Shown here: piece after piece, positions 1 through 11,620 of the stretch | Layout of the letters: each line of letters begins with the position of its first letter | How positions within the stretch are numbered: position 1 is the stretch's first letter | DNA from: Chrysoperla carnea | Taxonomy: Eukaryota > Arthropoda > Insecta > Neuroptera > Chrysopidae | DNA length: 64,000 nt | Direction of reading: 5' to 3' | NCBI RefSeq assembly: GCF_905475395.1 | Contig: NC_058339.1 | Coordinates: forward strand, 11,974,001 to 12,038,000 | The notes under the pieces: model-generated | Told to the model about the DNA's origin: nothing | What the model saw: the letters and a program-made list of their open reading frames with translations, nothing else | Database searches by the model: none | Position numbers and translations under genes: made by a program

Positions 1-3000
1 CTTGTGTTGGTCCAGTACAAAGTTCTGTATAATATTTAACTTTTGGTTCTGTACCACTTGTTCGTAATGTTGCAACCAAACCATTTGAAAACGTAAATGT
101 TATCATCTGTGAACTTTTCGAAACTGGTAAAATTGCTTTAAAATCATTCTGGGAATTGTCATAGCCGGTAGTTAGATCACGTACATTTTTGATTTTGTAT
201 TTTCCATTTTTAATAGATTCTGGATACTGAAAAGAATGAAATTAAAATTAGTTTCTTTACTTAAAAATAAAAATTATTATTTTCCATTGAATCAATCCCC
301 AGTTAAAACATTTTAATTTTTTTCTGTCGACCTCTCCGACCTAAAGTCAGTCGACGTCAAAGCCCTCCTGCTGTTTTTGAACAGCTCCAAATGGTTCATG
401 GAGTAGTGGCCGGGGACGGGCCAACCCATTTACGGTATCACAACAGACCCTATGGTCTAAGTGTGTCCCATCCCAGGACAGCCACTCTAACCTAACCTAT
501 TGAAAAATTAACAAAATTGGTAATCGAAATATGTATTTATGTAATGCAAAAATTGATCTAGGAAATTGGGACAAAAAATTGAAACTTTTTTGGTTATATA
601 TTAACCATTTTGAAGTGACAAGGAGTCACAAAAGAAGTGTTCAATTTAAAACTTTAGTATCCCTCAAATAAGTTAATAACAGTTAGCACGACATTCGAAA
701 AAATGGATAGTAGGCTAATAGTTGAAAATTTGCGTTAGTCTTCTTTCATTGATCACCATGAATAAATTAATCAACACGGATTGGTTAACTTTACCAGCCC
801 ATAATAATATTTTCTATTAATTATTGATTCAATTGAATAATAAAATATAAATAAATTCTTACACTTCCGTCTCCATTAAAATTCCGTAATCTATTGAATA
901 TTTTTTCAATAACTGCTCCATCGTGACAAATAAAATATGAATTTTCTGATATATGATAACCATATTCTTTATAAATTTCATCCAGCTGTTGTACCAGAGT
1001 TAAACCATGTTTATGTAAAAAGGCTGCCAATGTTGCTAAATGTACAGCTGCACTAACACCATCCTTATCTTTGACTGCTGTACCAAACATGAAACCTATT
1101 GCTTCTTCAAATGCAAAAATCACTTGCTTTCCATTATTTTCCAATTCATGAGTTTTATTACCTGTGCGTTTTGAAAAACAATAAGTCCTCAGAATCCTTA
1201 TTAATTTTATGAAGCTTTTTTACATGCTTTTTCGAATCACTAATGAAGTCAAGTAATCAGAATGGCAGTGACCTATTAATCTTAGAAATGAAGCCGAATC
1301 AAGACTAAGAGGTTGCAATTCCAAAGTGCAATATGATTATTTTACGTCATATTGACTAGAAAGTGGGCCTTTACCTTTCGCGGTTGCTTAAAAATTCGCA
1401 TCTCAAATATATGTGAGAAGCTGTAAAAATATCAAAAAATAAAATAAAAAGAACAAACTTACCCATCCATTTAAATCCCGTTAGAGTTTCCACGAAATTT
1501 AGACCTTCAGCTACTGCAATTGATCGTAGAATTTTTGAACTGACAGTGCTTGATAAAACATATACATCACTTAAATTTGATGAAGGATTTTTCATCTGAA
1601 AACAATGTAACGCCCACCAGCCAAGAAGGGCACCTATTTCGTTACCATTAAAAACACGCCATTGTCCACTAAAATTCAAGAATATCGAGTAAATTAATTT
1701 CATACAGAAAGGATTATACAGGATACGCCATTTTTTATGTCAATTTGTAAACATAGACCTTTTCATTGATTTGCTTTTGTTTCGGACAGTTGTCAAAAAA
1801 CTATTCAACTAAAGAAAATCTAATACATTTTACCGTTATCAAAGAGCGACATCCAAGAAAAGCTATTGATTGTCCAAAAAGTGACTGCTTGAGCCAAAAC
1901 TCAGCAAAAGGTAAATTTTTTTTGCTAGTAGAGGTGACCACTTTATTGACGTTGTATTCAAAAACTACTTAGTCCAAATAAATCACAAAGGACCAAATTG
2001 AATAAAAATACCTCATATACAGAAATGGGTTGTTTTTTCGCACCCGTTACTTACTTAGAAAGTTTTTCAGCACAAGCTAAGCGATCAGCGTCAGGATCAT
2101 TAGCCAAAATTATTGTACTGTCATTGGCATCGGCAGTTTTGAACGATAAATCTAAAGCACTTTGGCCCTCCTCAGGATTTGGAAATCTACAATGAATTAT
2201 ATATATATTTTCTTAAGTATATAAAGTGTAAAGAAAATTAATTCTTACTTAACAGTTGGAAATTCTGGATCTGGATCTTGTTGTTCAATAACTGGAATTA
2301 ATTGTAGACCAGCTAATTTAAAACCTCGTACCACATAATTATAACCAACTCCATGCATTGCAGTATATGTAAATTTTAGATCCGATACACCATTAATTGC
2401 TTTATGTTCATTTAATAAATCTTTACCAAGTTTTAGGTAATAATTTACTAAAGTTTGTGGTAATGGATCCCGCAAAAAATCACAACGATGTACAATTGCA
2501 ATATCCCAAGACGTTTCAAGTGGTGTTAAATTTTTTAAAATACATTTTGTGACTTCTTTATCAGCCGGTGATATAATTTGACTACCATTCCAACCATAAA
2601 GCTATTCAATATTTTCATAATTTTCATTTAGAATAGGAATGAAAAAAAGGTTTTTATTAGGGTTGAAAATAAATTAATAGGGAATATTCATGTATTTTTT
2701 TTAATGTTCTTAATTCATTGTTTACACCGTTATAACAAAGTAAAAAATATAAATCCTGCTTAAAAATGCTGTATTTAAGTGTAAAAAAATATTTAAAATA
2801 CATTATAATTTTGAGATATTTAAACGCAGTTTTTTGGCGCTCCCTGTTGATGACGTATAAGTACGTGATCTGTCAATTGGTGACAGTTCAATGTATAATT
2901 TACACTTTAAAAAAATGAATTTACACTCGTTATTATTAAGTTTTCTAATAAAAAGCCGTAGAATAATATAATTTAATGCAATACCATATAAAATGTAAGT

Positions 3001-4206
3001 AATTAATATCATACAGTATGTCAACAAATTTGACAAGCCCGTACTATGATGTCACGTCCGTATAAAAATTTGAATTTCCGTTTTAGAAATTTTTAAATGC
3101 CCTCACTGAATTTGTACTTTTATTAATTAATTTTAAGTAATTAAAAAGATATTAATTACTAAAATAATGGTTTAGTTGAAATGTCCAGTCATTAAAGTTA
3201 CGGAAGAAAAATATTTGAACCAAATTTTTTCATGAATATTCCCTATTAACAAAATTCAAAATACTTACTTTATACCCATTATCCTCTTTAGGATTATGGG
3301 ATGCAGTCACCATTATACCAGCAGCACATTTCCATTTGGTTGTCGCAAATGGTACAAATGGTGTAGGAACAACAGTAGAAAACAAATGTACAGTAACGCC
3401 TTCATTTAAAAATATAGCAGCTGTTAATTCGGCAAACCTGAAAAATAATAAATTATAATAAGAAAAATCCTATAAATGAATTTCGAAAAACCAAGATTTT
3501 TCTTAAATAGGATATTATCGTTAGTCAAAAATAAATCACGAAATTTGAAAAAAGTTAAAATTTATGTAAAAATATACTTAAATATTCTGATTTTGAGTCA
3601 TAAAAGCACATTTTTCTCTTAAAATATTAAAATTAAAAATCGTAATTTTTAAAATGTATATCACGTGACCTAAAACGCGGGTAAGCCCGGGTGTGATGTA
3701 ATAGCGGTATGAGTCATAGACCATCAGTTAGTTCAGTGTAGACAGTTGATTAGATCAATATTAATCTGGGATGGCGGGTTTAATTTTTATCCGCTTACTA
3801 GATACCCATTTGATATTATCTTACCCACTTGTATTCCCCAATAATATTTGCCTTTTTTACAAAATAAATACCGTTTGCTATTATGTCTCCCATCATATCC
3901 AATGACAATTCCATTATCAGTCAACAATTGATTATGTTTATTTTGTAAATATTTTAATAAACCTTGTCCAGTTTGTATAATAACTAAATCATTCATATTA
4001 GCATATCCTGCAGCCATTTTTCCACGCAAACCAGCTGTACCGAACGATATACGATTCAATAAAATTTTTGATAATTCATTGAAATTTTTTTCGTTTACAA
4101 GTTTCTCTATCTCGAGTTTCGTTATTATATTTCGATCCCATTTTAACCATTCAGATATCTTTTCATCTAACAATGGATTGCTTGAATTAATTTCTATATT
4201 ACTCAT
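1..4206 (-). CDS. PGM2: Phosphoglucomutase-2 / phosphopentomutase, 3' end outside the window
   Basis: Alpha-D-phosphohexomutase family. Cytosolic enzyme that interconverts ribose/deoxyribose 1- and 5-phosphate and, less efficiently, glucose 1- and 6-phosphate. Exons (minus): 4206-3872, 3437-3269, 2601-2249, 2186-2055, 1668-1463, 1161-863 and 226 to beyond base 1. All junctions are GT-AG and the phases join without a break into 573 codons; family members are about 600-610 aa, so only a short C-terminus is missing. Seen: GTAGLRGKM near residues 56-64, the catalytic loop TASHNPK with the phosphorylated Ser near 158, the metal loop DPDADR near 316-321, and the phosphate-binding loop RTSGTEP near 553-559. 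The start is the ATG at 4206. Introns carry a MITE, a dispersed repeat and a LINE remnant. The acceptor before exon 3 is pyrimidine-poor. The gene is head-to-head with the START gene. Confidence 0.95.
318..503 (+). mobile_element. 5'-truncated non-LTR retrotransposon 3' end
   Basis: An open frame at about 327-407 encodes a short tail ending [13 protein letters not shown] and a stop, typical of the last residues of insect LINE ORF2 proteins. A GC-rich 3' UTR follows and ends in CTAACCTAACCT. It lies in the PGM2 intron between exons 6 and 7, antisense to that gene. The family assignment is inference from the tail and composition. Confidence 0.5.
2678..3245. mobile_element. piggyBac-type MITE with 15-bp inverted repeats and TTAA flanks
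   Basis: The left end TAGGGAATATTCATG (2678-2692) is repeated exactly in inverted form at 3231-3245. Each end is flanked by TTAA (2674-2677 and 3246-3249), the target duplication of piggyBac-like elements. The 568-bp element encodes no transposase, so it is non-autonomous. It sits in a PGM2 intron, with only 23 bp between its right end and the exon 2 donor. A diverged copy in the other orientation starts near 8681. Termini starting TAGGG are not the classic CCC ends of piggyBac, so the superfamily rests mainly on the TTAA. Confidence 0.75.
3508..3748 (+). repeat. Dispersed repeat, copy 1 (about 240 bp)
   Basis: Nearly identical to 7587-7826 in the same orientation. Both copies begin with a TAGG..TATTATCGTTAG block, contain a CACGTG hexamer, and end in GTGTAGACAGTTG. 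Copy 1 lies in PGM2 intron 1 and copy 2 lies downstream of the START gene. I see no terminal inverted repeat and no coding capacity. Confidence 0.8.
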
Positions 4207-4883
4207 GGTTTTTTTCCTGTTAAAAAAAAAAAATTAAAAATATAAATCCTACGCAAATAAAAACATGTTTGAAAATTAGATTAAATTACTTTTATAAATT
4301 TCTTAATATGCTACGTAAAATTTTATTTTGTAATAATCATCAAAACGTATATCCTCTAATTAAAAAAAAATTGTGACCTACAGTTTTATCACTACTAATG
4401 ATAAGAATTATTTTACCTACGTAATAATATTTAAAAAATTTTTTGATAAGTTGTTTTTGAAAAACAACAAACTTTCTGTTTTTTATTTCAAATATTCACT
4501 GTTTATAAAAAAAATTTGTTTATTTATTTTGTTTATAAAAATTTAATTTAAAATTTATTACGGCAAAGTAAGTAAAGATTACAAGTCAATTATTGCTAAG
4601 CATATTACTATGTGGATTAATGGAAACTATATAGTGAAAATTATTCATCTGTAAATTTATATGCAACGTTTTATTGTTGCATTAAAATATTGATTTTATG
4701 CTATATAGCCAACATATAAGAATGTTTCCCTAATTTCCACACATCTAAACGTTGGTTTTTCTTTCAACATATGTTTATCATATAATTAATAGTTTTGAAT
4801 TATTTTTTTAATTTTAAATAAAACATGGTTACATAACAGTTAAGTTACGTAAATTAACCACTATTTTATTTTATTTTTAAGGA
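4207..4883. promoter_or_regulatory. Shared divergent promoter interval of PGM2 and the START gene
   Basis: 677 bp separate two start codons that point away from each other. The interval is very A+T-rich. A polypyrimidine tract and AG end at 4880, three bases before the START-gene ATG. This suggests that the 5' UTR of that gene is spliced and that its first non-coding exon lies further left. No core promoter motif could be fixed by eye. Confidence 0.45.
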
Positions 4884-6933
4884 ATGGAAACATGCATTAA
4901 GATTGCGGAAGACCGCGACTTTGAGATATTGAAGGAATTAATAGATTTTCATGAAGGATGGTCTTTAGACTACAACAAAGAAAACATAAAGGTTTTTTTT
5001 ATATTACTTGTAAATAGTAGTTAATATTGTTGCAATTTATTCAAAAAAATTGTTATTTTTTGTTCGTTGTAAACAATGGTTGAATTTTATGACCATTTAT
5101 GACAAAAATATTACTAACCTATTGTCAAAATTGTCAAATACTTTGCTTGATAACTAGTGCCATCTGTTGTGTATTTTATTAACAATCGTATTTAAATCTA
5201 ACTACTCAATTATAATTTTTTTTATTTTTTATATTTTTACTCAATGGAAAGCAATTTTTTATTAAAAAAAACCTTTAAATTCAATTATTACATGTGGTCT
5301 ATGCTCGTAAATATAAGTAGAGTATAATAAATATTAAAAAATTAAAGTTTCGAAAATCATATTATTATTTGCTGTTGTTTTAAGATTTTTATTAATTTTA
5401 GCTAACTTAGGCACTCGTGGACTTTATTCTTATAATATCTCTATGGTAATTGATCTATATAAATCAAAATTCCAACTAAGGAAAATTTATTTTAAGACCA
5501 TAGATAAAATATAGTAGTTTTAAGACAAAGCGAATCATGTGTTTGAGTTGTATCAAGGAACTCTGTTTTTAGAGAAACTTTAGAAAAGATTAAATTTCAT
5601 AAATAAGCTCATTTTTTTCCCGACATATATCAATAAGTATATAATTGTTTCATGTAACTTAAATGATTTTTCAGGTTTGGTCCAAATCAGATGATGAAAG
5701 TAAATCAAGTTGTAAAATGTTAAAAATGCATACAGTATTTCCTGATGTTACGGCAGCAATTTTATTTGATGTTCTTCATGATCCTGAATATCGAAAAGTT
5801 TGGGATACCCATATGCAAGAATCATTTGATATTGGATACTTAAATCCGAATAACGATATTGGATATTATTCAAGTTTGTATTCATTTTGAGACATTTATA
5901 CCTAGTAACAGTTTTATTTTATGTTTTTTGTTTTTTCAGTAAAATGTCCACCGCCTTTAAAAAACAGGGATTTTATTTTACAACGATCGTGGCTTGATAT
6001 AGGAACTGAAATGCTAATTTTAAATCATTCTGTTGAACATAAAGATTTTCCCCCCAAAAAAGGATTTGTAAGGTAATTTTCAAATATACCATAGATTTTT
6101 TAAAATTATAATGAAGAAATGTGTATTTTTCAGAGCGACGTCATTGTTAACGGGGTTTGTAATTCGTCCAGAAGGCAGTGGTTGTTTTTTTGGATATATT
6201 TCACAAACAGATCCACATGGAAAGATTCCATTATGGGTAGTTAATAAGTGCACACAAATATTTGGACCAAAACTAGTCAAAACTATACATACTGCAGCTC
6301 AAGGCTATGTACAATGGAAGGAAAAACAAGTAAATCCATGTTATAAACCATGGATTTATCCTGAACAAATGACTGCACCAAGAATTTCAATTAGTGATGT
6401 AAGTAAATAATGTCCTTTCGTAATTGATAATTCTAAATATTTAAACAAAAGCTTAGGAATACACAGGGTAAGTGGGAACAATGTAGGCTTAGCTCAAAAG
6501 GGGTGAGTGACATAGCTGCAATGGTGCACGAATTTGCGGCGGTTGTAGTTGTACCGAGTACCATTTTCGGACATTTTTAATTTTAAAATTAATAAAGTAA
6601 TTGATTATTTATAAATTGGGTAGAAATGCTTAAATGCCAAATGTTAAAATCAGTTCTAGCTTTTTTTATCTAGAAGAATAATGAAAAAAAAATTATTCCT
6701 AAATCGAAGATTGTAGTTACTCAATCAAGAAATAACTCAAAGAAAAGTTGTAGAGTTTGATGTATTTGATCATGTTCAGAAATTAGATTAGACCCAGTTC
6801 TCTGGGTGGCTTTAATAGTCAATTTATATCCTAAAAGGTAAGAAATAGAACAGTATTTTAAATTAGAAATTTTTTGTAGTGTGTTCCAGACAAATCAGTT
6901 GATAAAACCAAAGGATCTCCACGACATAAGTAA
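4884..6933 (+). CDS. STARD10: START-domain lipid-transfer protein, STARD10-like
   Basis: Exons 4884-4991, 5675-5873, 5940-6072, 6134-6398 and 6880-6933 join in phase, with GT-AG junctions, into 252 aa. The START domain fills nearly the whole protein. The order of family landmarks is: a first helix ([12 protein letters not shown]); the DPEYRKVWD block; [15 protein letters not shown] across the exon 2-3 junction; RSWLD, then [18 protein letters not shown]; then [13 protein letters not shown] and YKPWIYPEQ. This matches the PCTP/STARD2-STARD10 branch, whose members bind phosphatidylcholine or phosphatidylethanolamine and move them between membranes. There is no signal peptide or membrane helix, so it is probably cytosolic. 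It is slightly shorter than vertebrate STARD10 (about 290 aa) because the tail is short (17 codons in the last exon). Confidence 0.9.
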
Positions 6934-7586
6934 GAAACGAATTTCTCTAACAGAATTTATAAATAATTTTTAAGTATTAAAAGTATTATTTATGCCTTAT
7001 TCTTACAACTATACTCGAAAATTTTTTTATAGTAAAATTTTTTGTATTCTACTTTTAATGTCCAAATGAATTTTTAAAGTTAAAATGAACCGTTTCCTTA
7101 ATTAATATTTATTATTCGTTAAATTGAAGCCTCAACTTGTAAATGATTCATAATAATTTTGGAAAGATTTCAAAATCTCATTTATATGATTTTATAATAT
7201 AAAATGCGTTTATTAGTCGTATTTGTTTACAAAAATTATCAGGAGACATCATAAAAAATATTTAAAAATGCTAAAAATATTCCATTTTTGTTTTAAACTT
7301 TGAGAAAATCATTCTTATTACAAATATTTAGTACATACTGAGATGAAATTACCGATCTAATATACAGTTAGAAAAATTGGCAGCGGTAAACAAACAAAAT
7401 TCATCATTTCTAATAATAATAACTAACTACTTCTTACTAAAATAGGTAATCTTCAAATTCTGAAACAGTATTAATATTTTTTCGACCATTTTATTAAGAA
7501 TATTAATAATTTACTTATGTAAATGATTATACTTGCCAGAAGTATTCTAAATATGTAATATTTTGCCTTATTTAATATCTTCCTAA
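6934..7586. other. Intergenic, nothing recognised
   Basis: A+T-rich sequence after the START-gene stop; it presumably holds the 3' UTR. No coding exon or repeat boundary was seen. Confidence 0.5.
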
Positions 7587-7826
7587 TAGGGTATTATCGT
7601 TAGTCAAAAACAAATCATGAAATTGAAAAAAGTTAAAATTTATGTAAAAATACACTTAAATTTTCTGATTTCGAGTCATAAAAGCACATTTTTCTTTTAA
7701 AATATTAAAATTAAAAATCGTAATTTTTAAACTGTATATCACGTGACCTAAAACGCGGGTAAGCCCTGCTGTGATGTCATAGCGGTATGAGTCATAGACC
7801 ATCAGTTAGTTCCGTGTAGACAGTTG
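7587..7826 (+). repeat. Dispersed repeat, copy 2 (about 240 bp)
   Basis: Direct-orientation partner of 3508-3748, with only scattered substitutions. The shared block ends at the same GTGTAGACAGTTG, and unrelated sequence follows in each copy, so these are two insertions or a segmental copy rather than a tandem array. From here to 8680 the DNA is A+T-rich with nothing recognised. Confidence 0.8.
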
Positions 7827-8680
7827 GGTATAATATATACATAGATAAGTATTTATATTTATATTATAATCAGATGTCTATGAATATATCTGTCAAAATT
7901 ATTTGTGTTATTTCATATAGTGATACCCATATTACGTCATCAAATTGGATGCCTGCGTTTTTGACAGTTTAAAAAAGGTTTAAAATTTAATTTTAGTTTT
8001 TGGCAAGAAAGCGTGTGTATTATTCCAAAATAAATTGTTAGTGGCTTTTTATTAGCAAAATCTACATTTTGAAGTACTTTTTCAAAAATAGTGGAATACG
8101 ATATTCTCTCCTTGTCGGAGTGCGATTTCCATTAACTTTTAATTACTATAAATATTTATATCGGTAATGGCTTTGAGACTATTTTTTGCTTTAAGAATTT
8201 TTACACTATTTATGTACTTAAAGTTTTTATTTCTATTTTCTACCTTAAGTTAACTGCCGATTGAAAATATAATTTAGATATCTTTGATCGAATTAATTAA
8301 GATTTATTCGTGGCCAGTGTTTATCTGTGATGATTGTTATATTACAATCAACTTAATTTTTAAACGTATTAATTAAAATATTTTGTTTATAATAATAAGT
8401 TTAATGTTAAAAACATGTGGCCTAAATTATACGGCAATATACAAATGAAAAAAAAGTATTAAATTCTAAATAATTTACCATACAGGTAATGTTTTTCTTA
8501 CTCTGCACATTTGGTTGCATTTAATTGTGAGGTTTTTTCTATATACTATTAAAAAATAAATTTAATATTAATTAATATGTGATAGTTTATGGAATTTATC
8601 TTTTAAAATGAATTAAAATTCTAAATAAATTAAACAATTAAATTTTAGTCAGACTGTGACATTTTTCAGCTGAAAAGAAA

Positions 8681-9090
8681 TAGGAAATATTCACGAAATT
8701 TAAATTTGGTTCAAATTATGTTTTTTCCGTAACTTTATTGGCTCGACATTTGAACTAAACCATTATTTTAGTAATTAATATATTTTTAATTGCTTAAAAT
8801 GAATTAATAACAGTACAAATTCAGAGAGAGATATTCTAATTTTAAAACGGACGTGACGTCATAGTATGTGGCTTGTCCAAAGACGTTATATATAATAATA
8901 ATGTTATTACTTCTATGGGCTTGTCAGACTTGTTGATATACTCTATGGTATTAATTACTTATATTTTGTATGATATTACCATGGATTTATATTATAATTA
9001 CTACATCCGTGGGTATTACACCTGTAATAAACAGTACATTGAACTGTCAAAAACTGACAGATCACATATTAAAAGTAAAAGATCCTAGAT
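8681..9090 (+). repeat. Diverged second copy of the TTAA-flanked MITE family
   Basis: Starts with TAGGAAATATTCACG, a degenerate form of the 2678 terminus. It then follows the reverse complement of 2678-3245 through a GACGT(G/C)A-rich block and the ACATTGAACTGTCA block to about 9060. The far end is too diverged to fix and I see no TTAA flank. The short frames in both copies have unlike sequences and are not genes. Confidence 0.65.
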
Positions 9091-9228
9091 ATTATTTTTT
9101 TTTAATTTGTTTCATTTTATAAGATAAAATCTTTGAACATATTTACTAAAACGTATTTTTATTTGTACAGTATTTTTAATGTTTCAATTTTTCATGAAAT
9201 GTAAATAATATAGGGTATTTGACTAGTA

Positions 9229-10605
9229 GTGTGATCAAATTAACTTTTTGAATAATTTAATTCTGAGTTCGGAGAAAAAAATTGAATTTAGTAGATCATT
9301 ATGATACAAATTGAGGAAACTAAAATCTAACATTTTTTGATGGTCGGAAGGGGTCCAAAAAAAATGGTAAAGTGGCCTAATCCGGTCTTTCGCGTCAGAC
9401 ACCGTCGGATTGAGTTAAAAATAAAAAAGTGTTTAATAAGCTTAGGCGCCGTAAAAAGGCGAAAAGAATGAGCTGCGAATGAACCCGATTGGTCCATCGA
9501 TGTCCCCACAAATTGCAAAAAACCATCGATTTTGCTCGAAATTTCAAAACTTCATAGCTCTTGTTGTTTTAAAGATTTAAAGCTGAGATTTAAATGGATT
9601 GTAGCTTTTGTACCCATGAAGTATCACACACAATTTCAGCAAGATCGAATGTATACTTTTTGCAAACCGCAGCTGAATGCAAAAAACAGGACTTTTGTAA
9701 AATGGCCCTAAAAAAGTTGTGGTGCGGTAACGCGCTATTTTTTTTACGCGAGCATATGCTTCAATAGTTAAAGTAATACCTACTAAAGTGCCAACCTCTC
9801 ATCTTTAGTAAAAGTTACTAAAATATTAATTTTAAATTACTATTATTTTAAATTATAACATTAAAAATAGGATGGAAGTAATGGGAGCAATTATTAAGAC
9901 TATAATGTCACATAACTTCTGTCTCTTAATAATTGCTCCCATTACTCCCATCCTATTTTTAATGTTATAATTTAAAATAATAGTAATTTAAAATTAATAT
10001 TTTAGTAACTTTTACTAAAGATGAGAGGTTGGCACTTTAGTAGGTATTACTTTAACTATTGAAGCATATGCTCGCGTAAAAAAAATAGCGCGTTACCGCA
10101 CCACAACTTTTTTAGGGCCATTTTACAAAAGTCCTGTTTTTTGCATTCAGCTGCGGTTTGCAAAAAGTATACATTCGATCTTGCTGAAATTGTGTGTGAT
10201 ACTTCATGGGTACAAAAGCTATAATCCATTTAAATCTCAGCTTTAAATCTTTAAAACAACAAGAGCTATGAAGTTTTGAAATTTCGAGCAAAATCGATGG
10301 TTTTTTTGCAATTTGTGGGGACATCGATGGACCAATCGGGTTCATTCGCAGCTCATTCTTTTCGCCTTTTTACGGCGCCTAAGCTTATTAAACACTTTTT
10401 TATTTTTAACTCAATCCGACGGTGTCTGACGCGAAAGACCGGATTAGGCCACTTTACCATTTTTTTTGGACCCCTTCCGACCATCAAAAAATGTTAGATT
10501 TTAGTTTCCTCAATTTGTATCATAATGATCTACTAAATTCAATTTTTTTCTCCGAACTCAGAATTATCTAAAAATTGACGCCATTTTTTTTAAATTTGAT
10601 CACAG
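9229..10605. mobile_element. 1.4-kb near-perfect palindrome (foldback element)
   Basis: The left arm, 9229-9899, is the near-exact reverse complement of the right arm, 9924-10605. A 24-base spacer (9900-9923) separates them. Both ends carry TGTGATCAAATT and are flanked by TA, as expected of a Tc1/mariner-type target. The arms diverge only near the tips, where they differ by small indels. The matching short frames in each arm are mirror images and show no recognisable protein. Such a structure can be a foldback/MITE element or an inverted duplication of one element; the superfamily call is inference. Confidence 0.8.
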
Positions 10606-11575
10606 TATAGATACTTAATTTTGAAATTTAAAATGGAAAATGCAATATGAAGAATTCTTTGTCTGACACTATTTTCAATTAATGCAAGGAAACATGAAAT
10701 TCTAATATAAAAAGGTTTTTGTGAAGGGGGGTGTTCTATTTTTTACACAATTAAGGCCGTTCCCAAAAAAATTGCGCTTGTTATTCAACAACACATAATT
10801 TATAATGAAAGTAACATAGCTCCTACCGGGTTCTCAAGACGCATCTCGTTCTATTTAAAGTTAAAGTTAAATAGTAAAAATAAATATTGGATACTAATTG
10901 ATCAATCTGAGCAACTTTTTAGATTTGGATTACTTTTAGTGGAAAAAAGAAAATATATAAATTTTAGCGTAGTCAATTACCCTAATTATTTTCTTTTAAC
11001 AATCAATCTTGAATATTTCAAAAATGAATTTTTTTTAGTATAAATTTTTGCTGTAATTGAAAAAAAATTGTTTACTGTTTTACAAATTTATTATGTTTGT
11101 ATGAAAAAAGCTTTGAAATAAGGAAATATTCAAGTTCTTTTATTGAAATCTTCCATAAATATAATATAATAGTTAAAGTTTTAAAAATTTTATCAAATAA
11201 AATTATAATTATACATAAATATAATATTGTTGTATATAAAAATGAAAATATTAAAAAAAAAAAACTATTTTAAACGTTTCACATACTTTTATTTCTAGCT
11301 GTTACCCGTCCTCTTTGTTCGAGGTTTTGTGCTAGCAAAAAGTATGTTCAATAAAAGTCACTCCACACTTAATTTTTGGCAACGTTTCAAACAGAGAGTA
11401 ATAGTACATGGAATAATTTTTCGATATATTAGAAATGAAAATTTTCGTTTCGAAAAAGACTCTAGCATCGGTTTACGGTTAATAAGGAAGGATCTGTTTT
11501 CACAAGTTTATTTAAACTGTAGGTAACTACAAATATATTTCATGAATACTGATTATTAATCACAAGTGAGTGAAA
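10606..11575. other. Intergenic, nothing recognised
   Basis: A+T-rich sequence between the palindrome and the 3' end of the PGRP gene. One frame at 11329-11526 has no recognisable similarity or splice context and is not called. Confidence 0.5.
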
Positions 11576-11620
11576 GTTTTATTGAATACGTGTCGGATGG
11601 CGAGCCCAATGATATGCATC

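Noticed and set aside
2803-3036. 77-codon minus frame within the TTAA MITE, and a similar frame at 8873-9088
   Set aside because: Both lie inside copies of one non-coding repeat; the aligned parts differ in frame, as expected of chance frames.
10112-10497. Open frames in both arms of the palindrome
   Set aside because: They are mirror images of the same repeat sequence, lack recognisable domains, and have no splice or start context.
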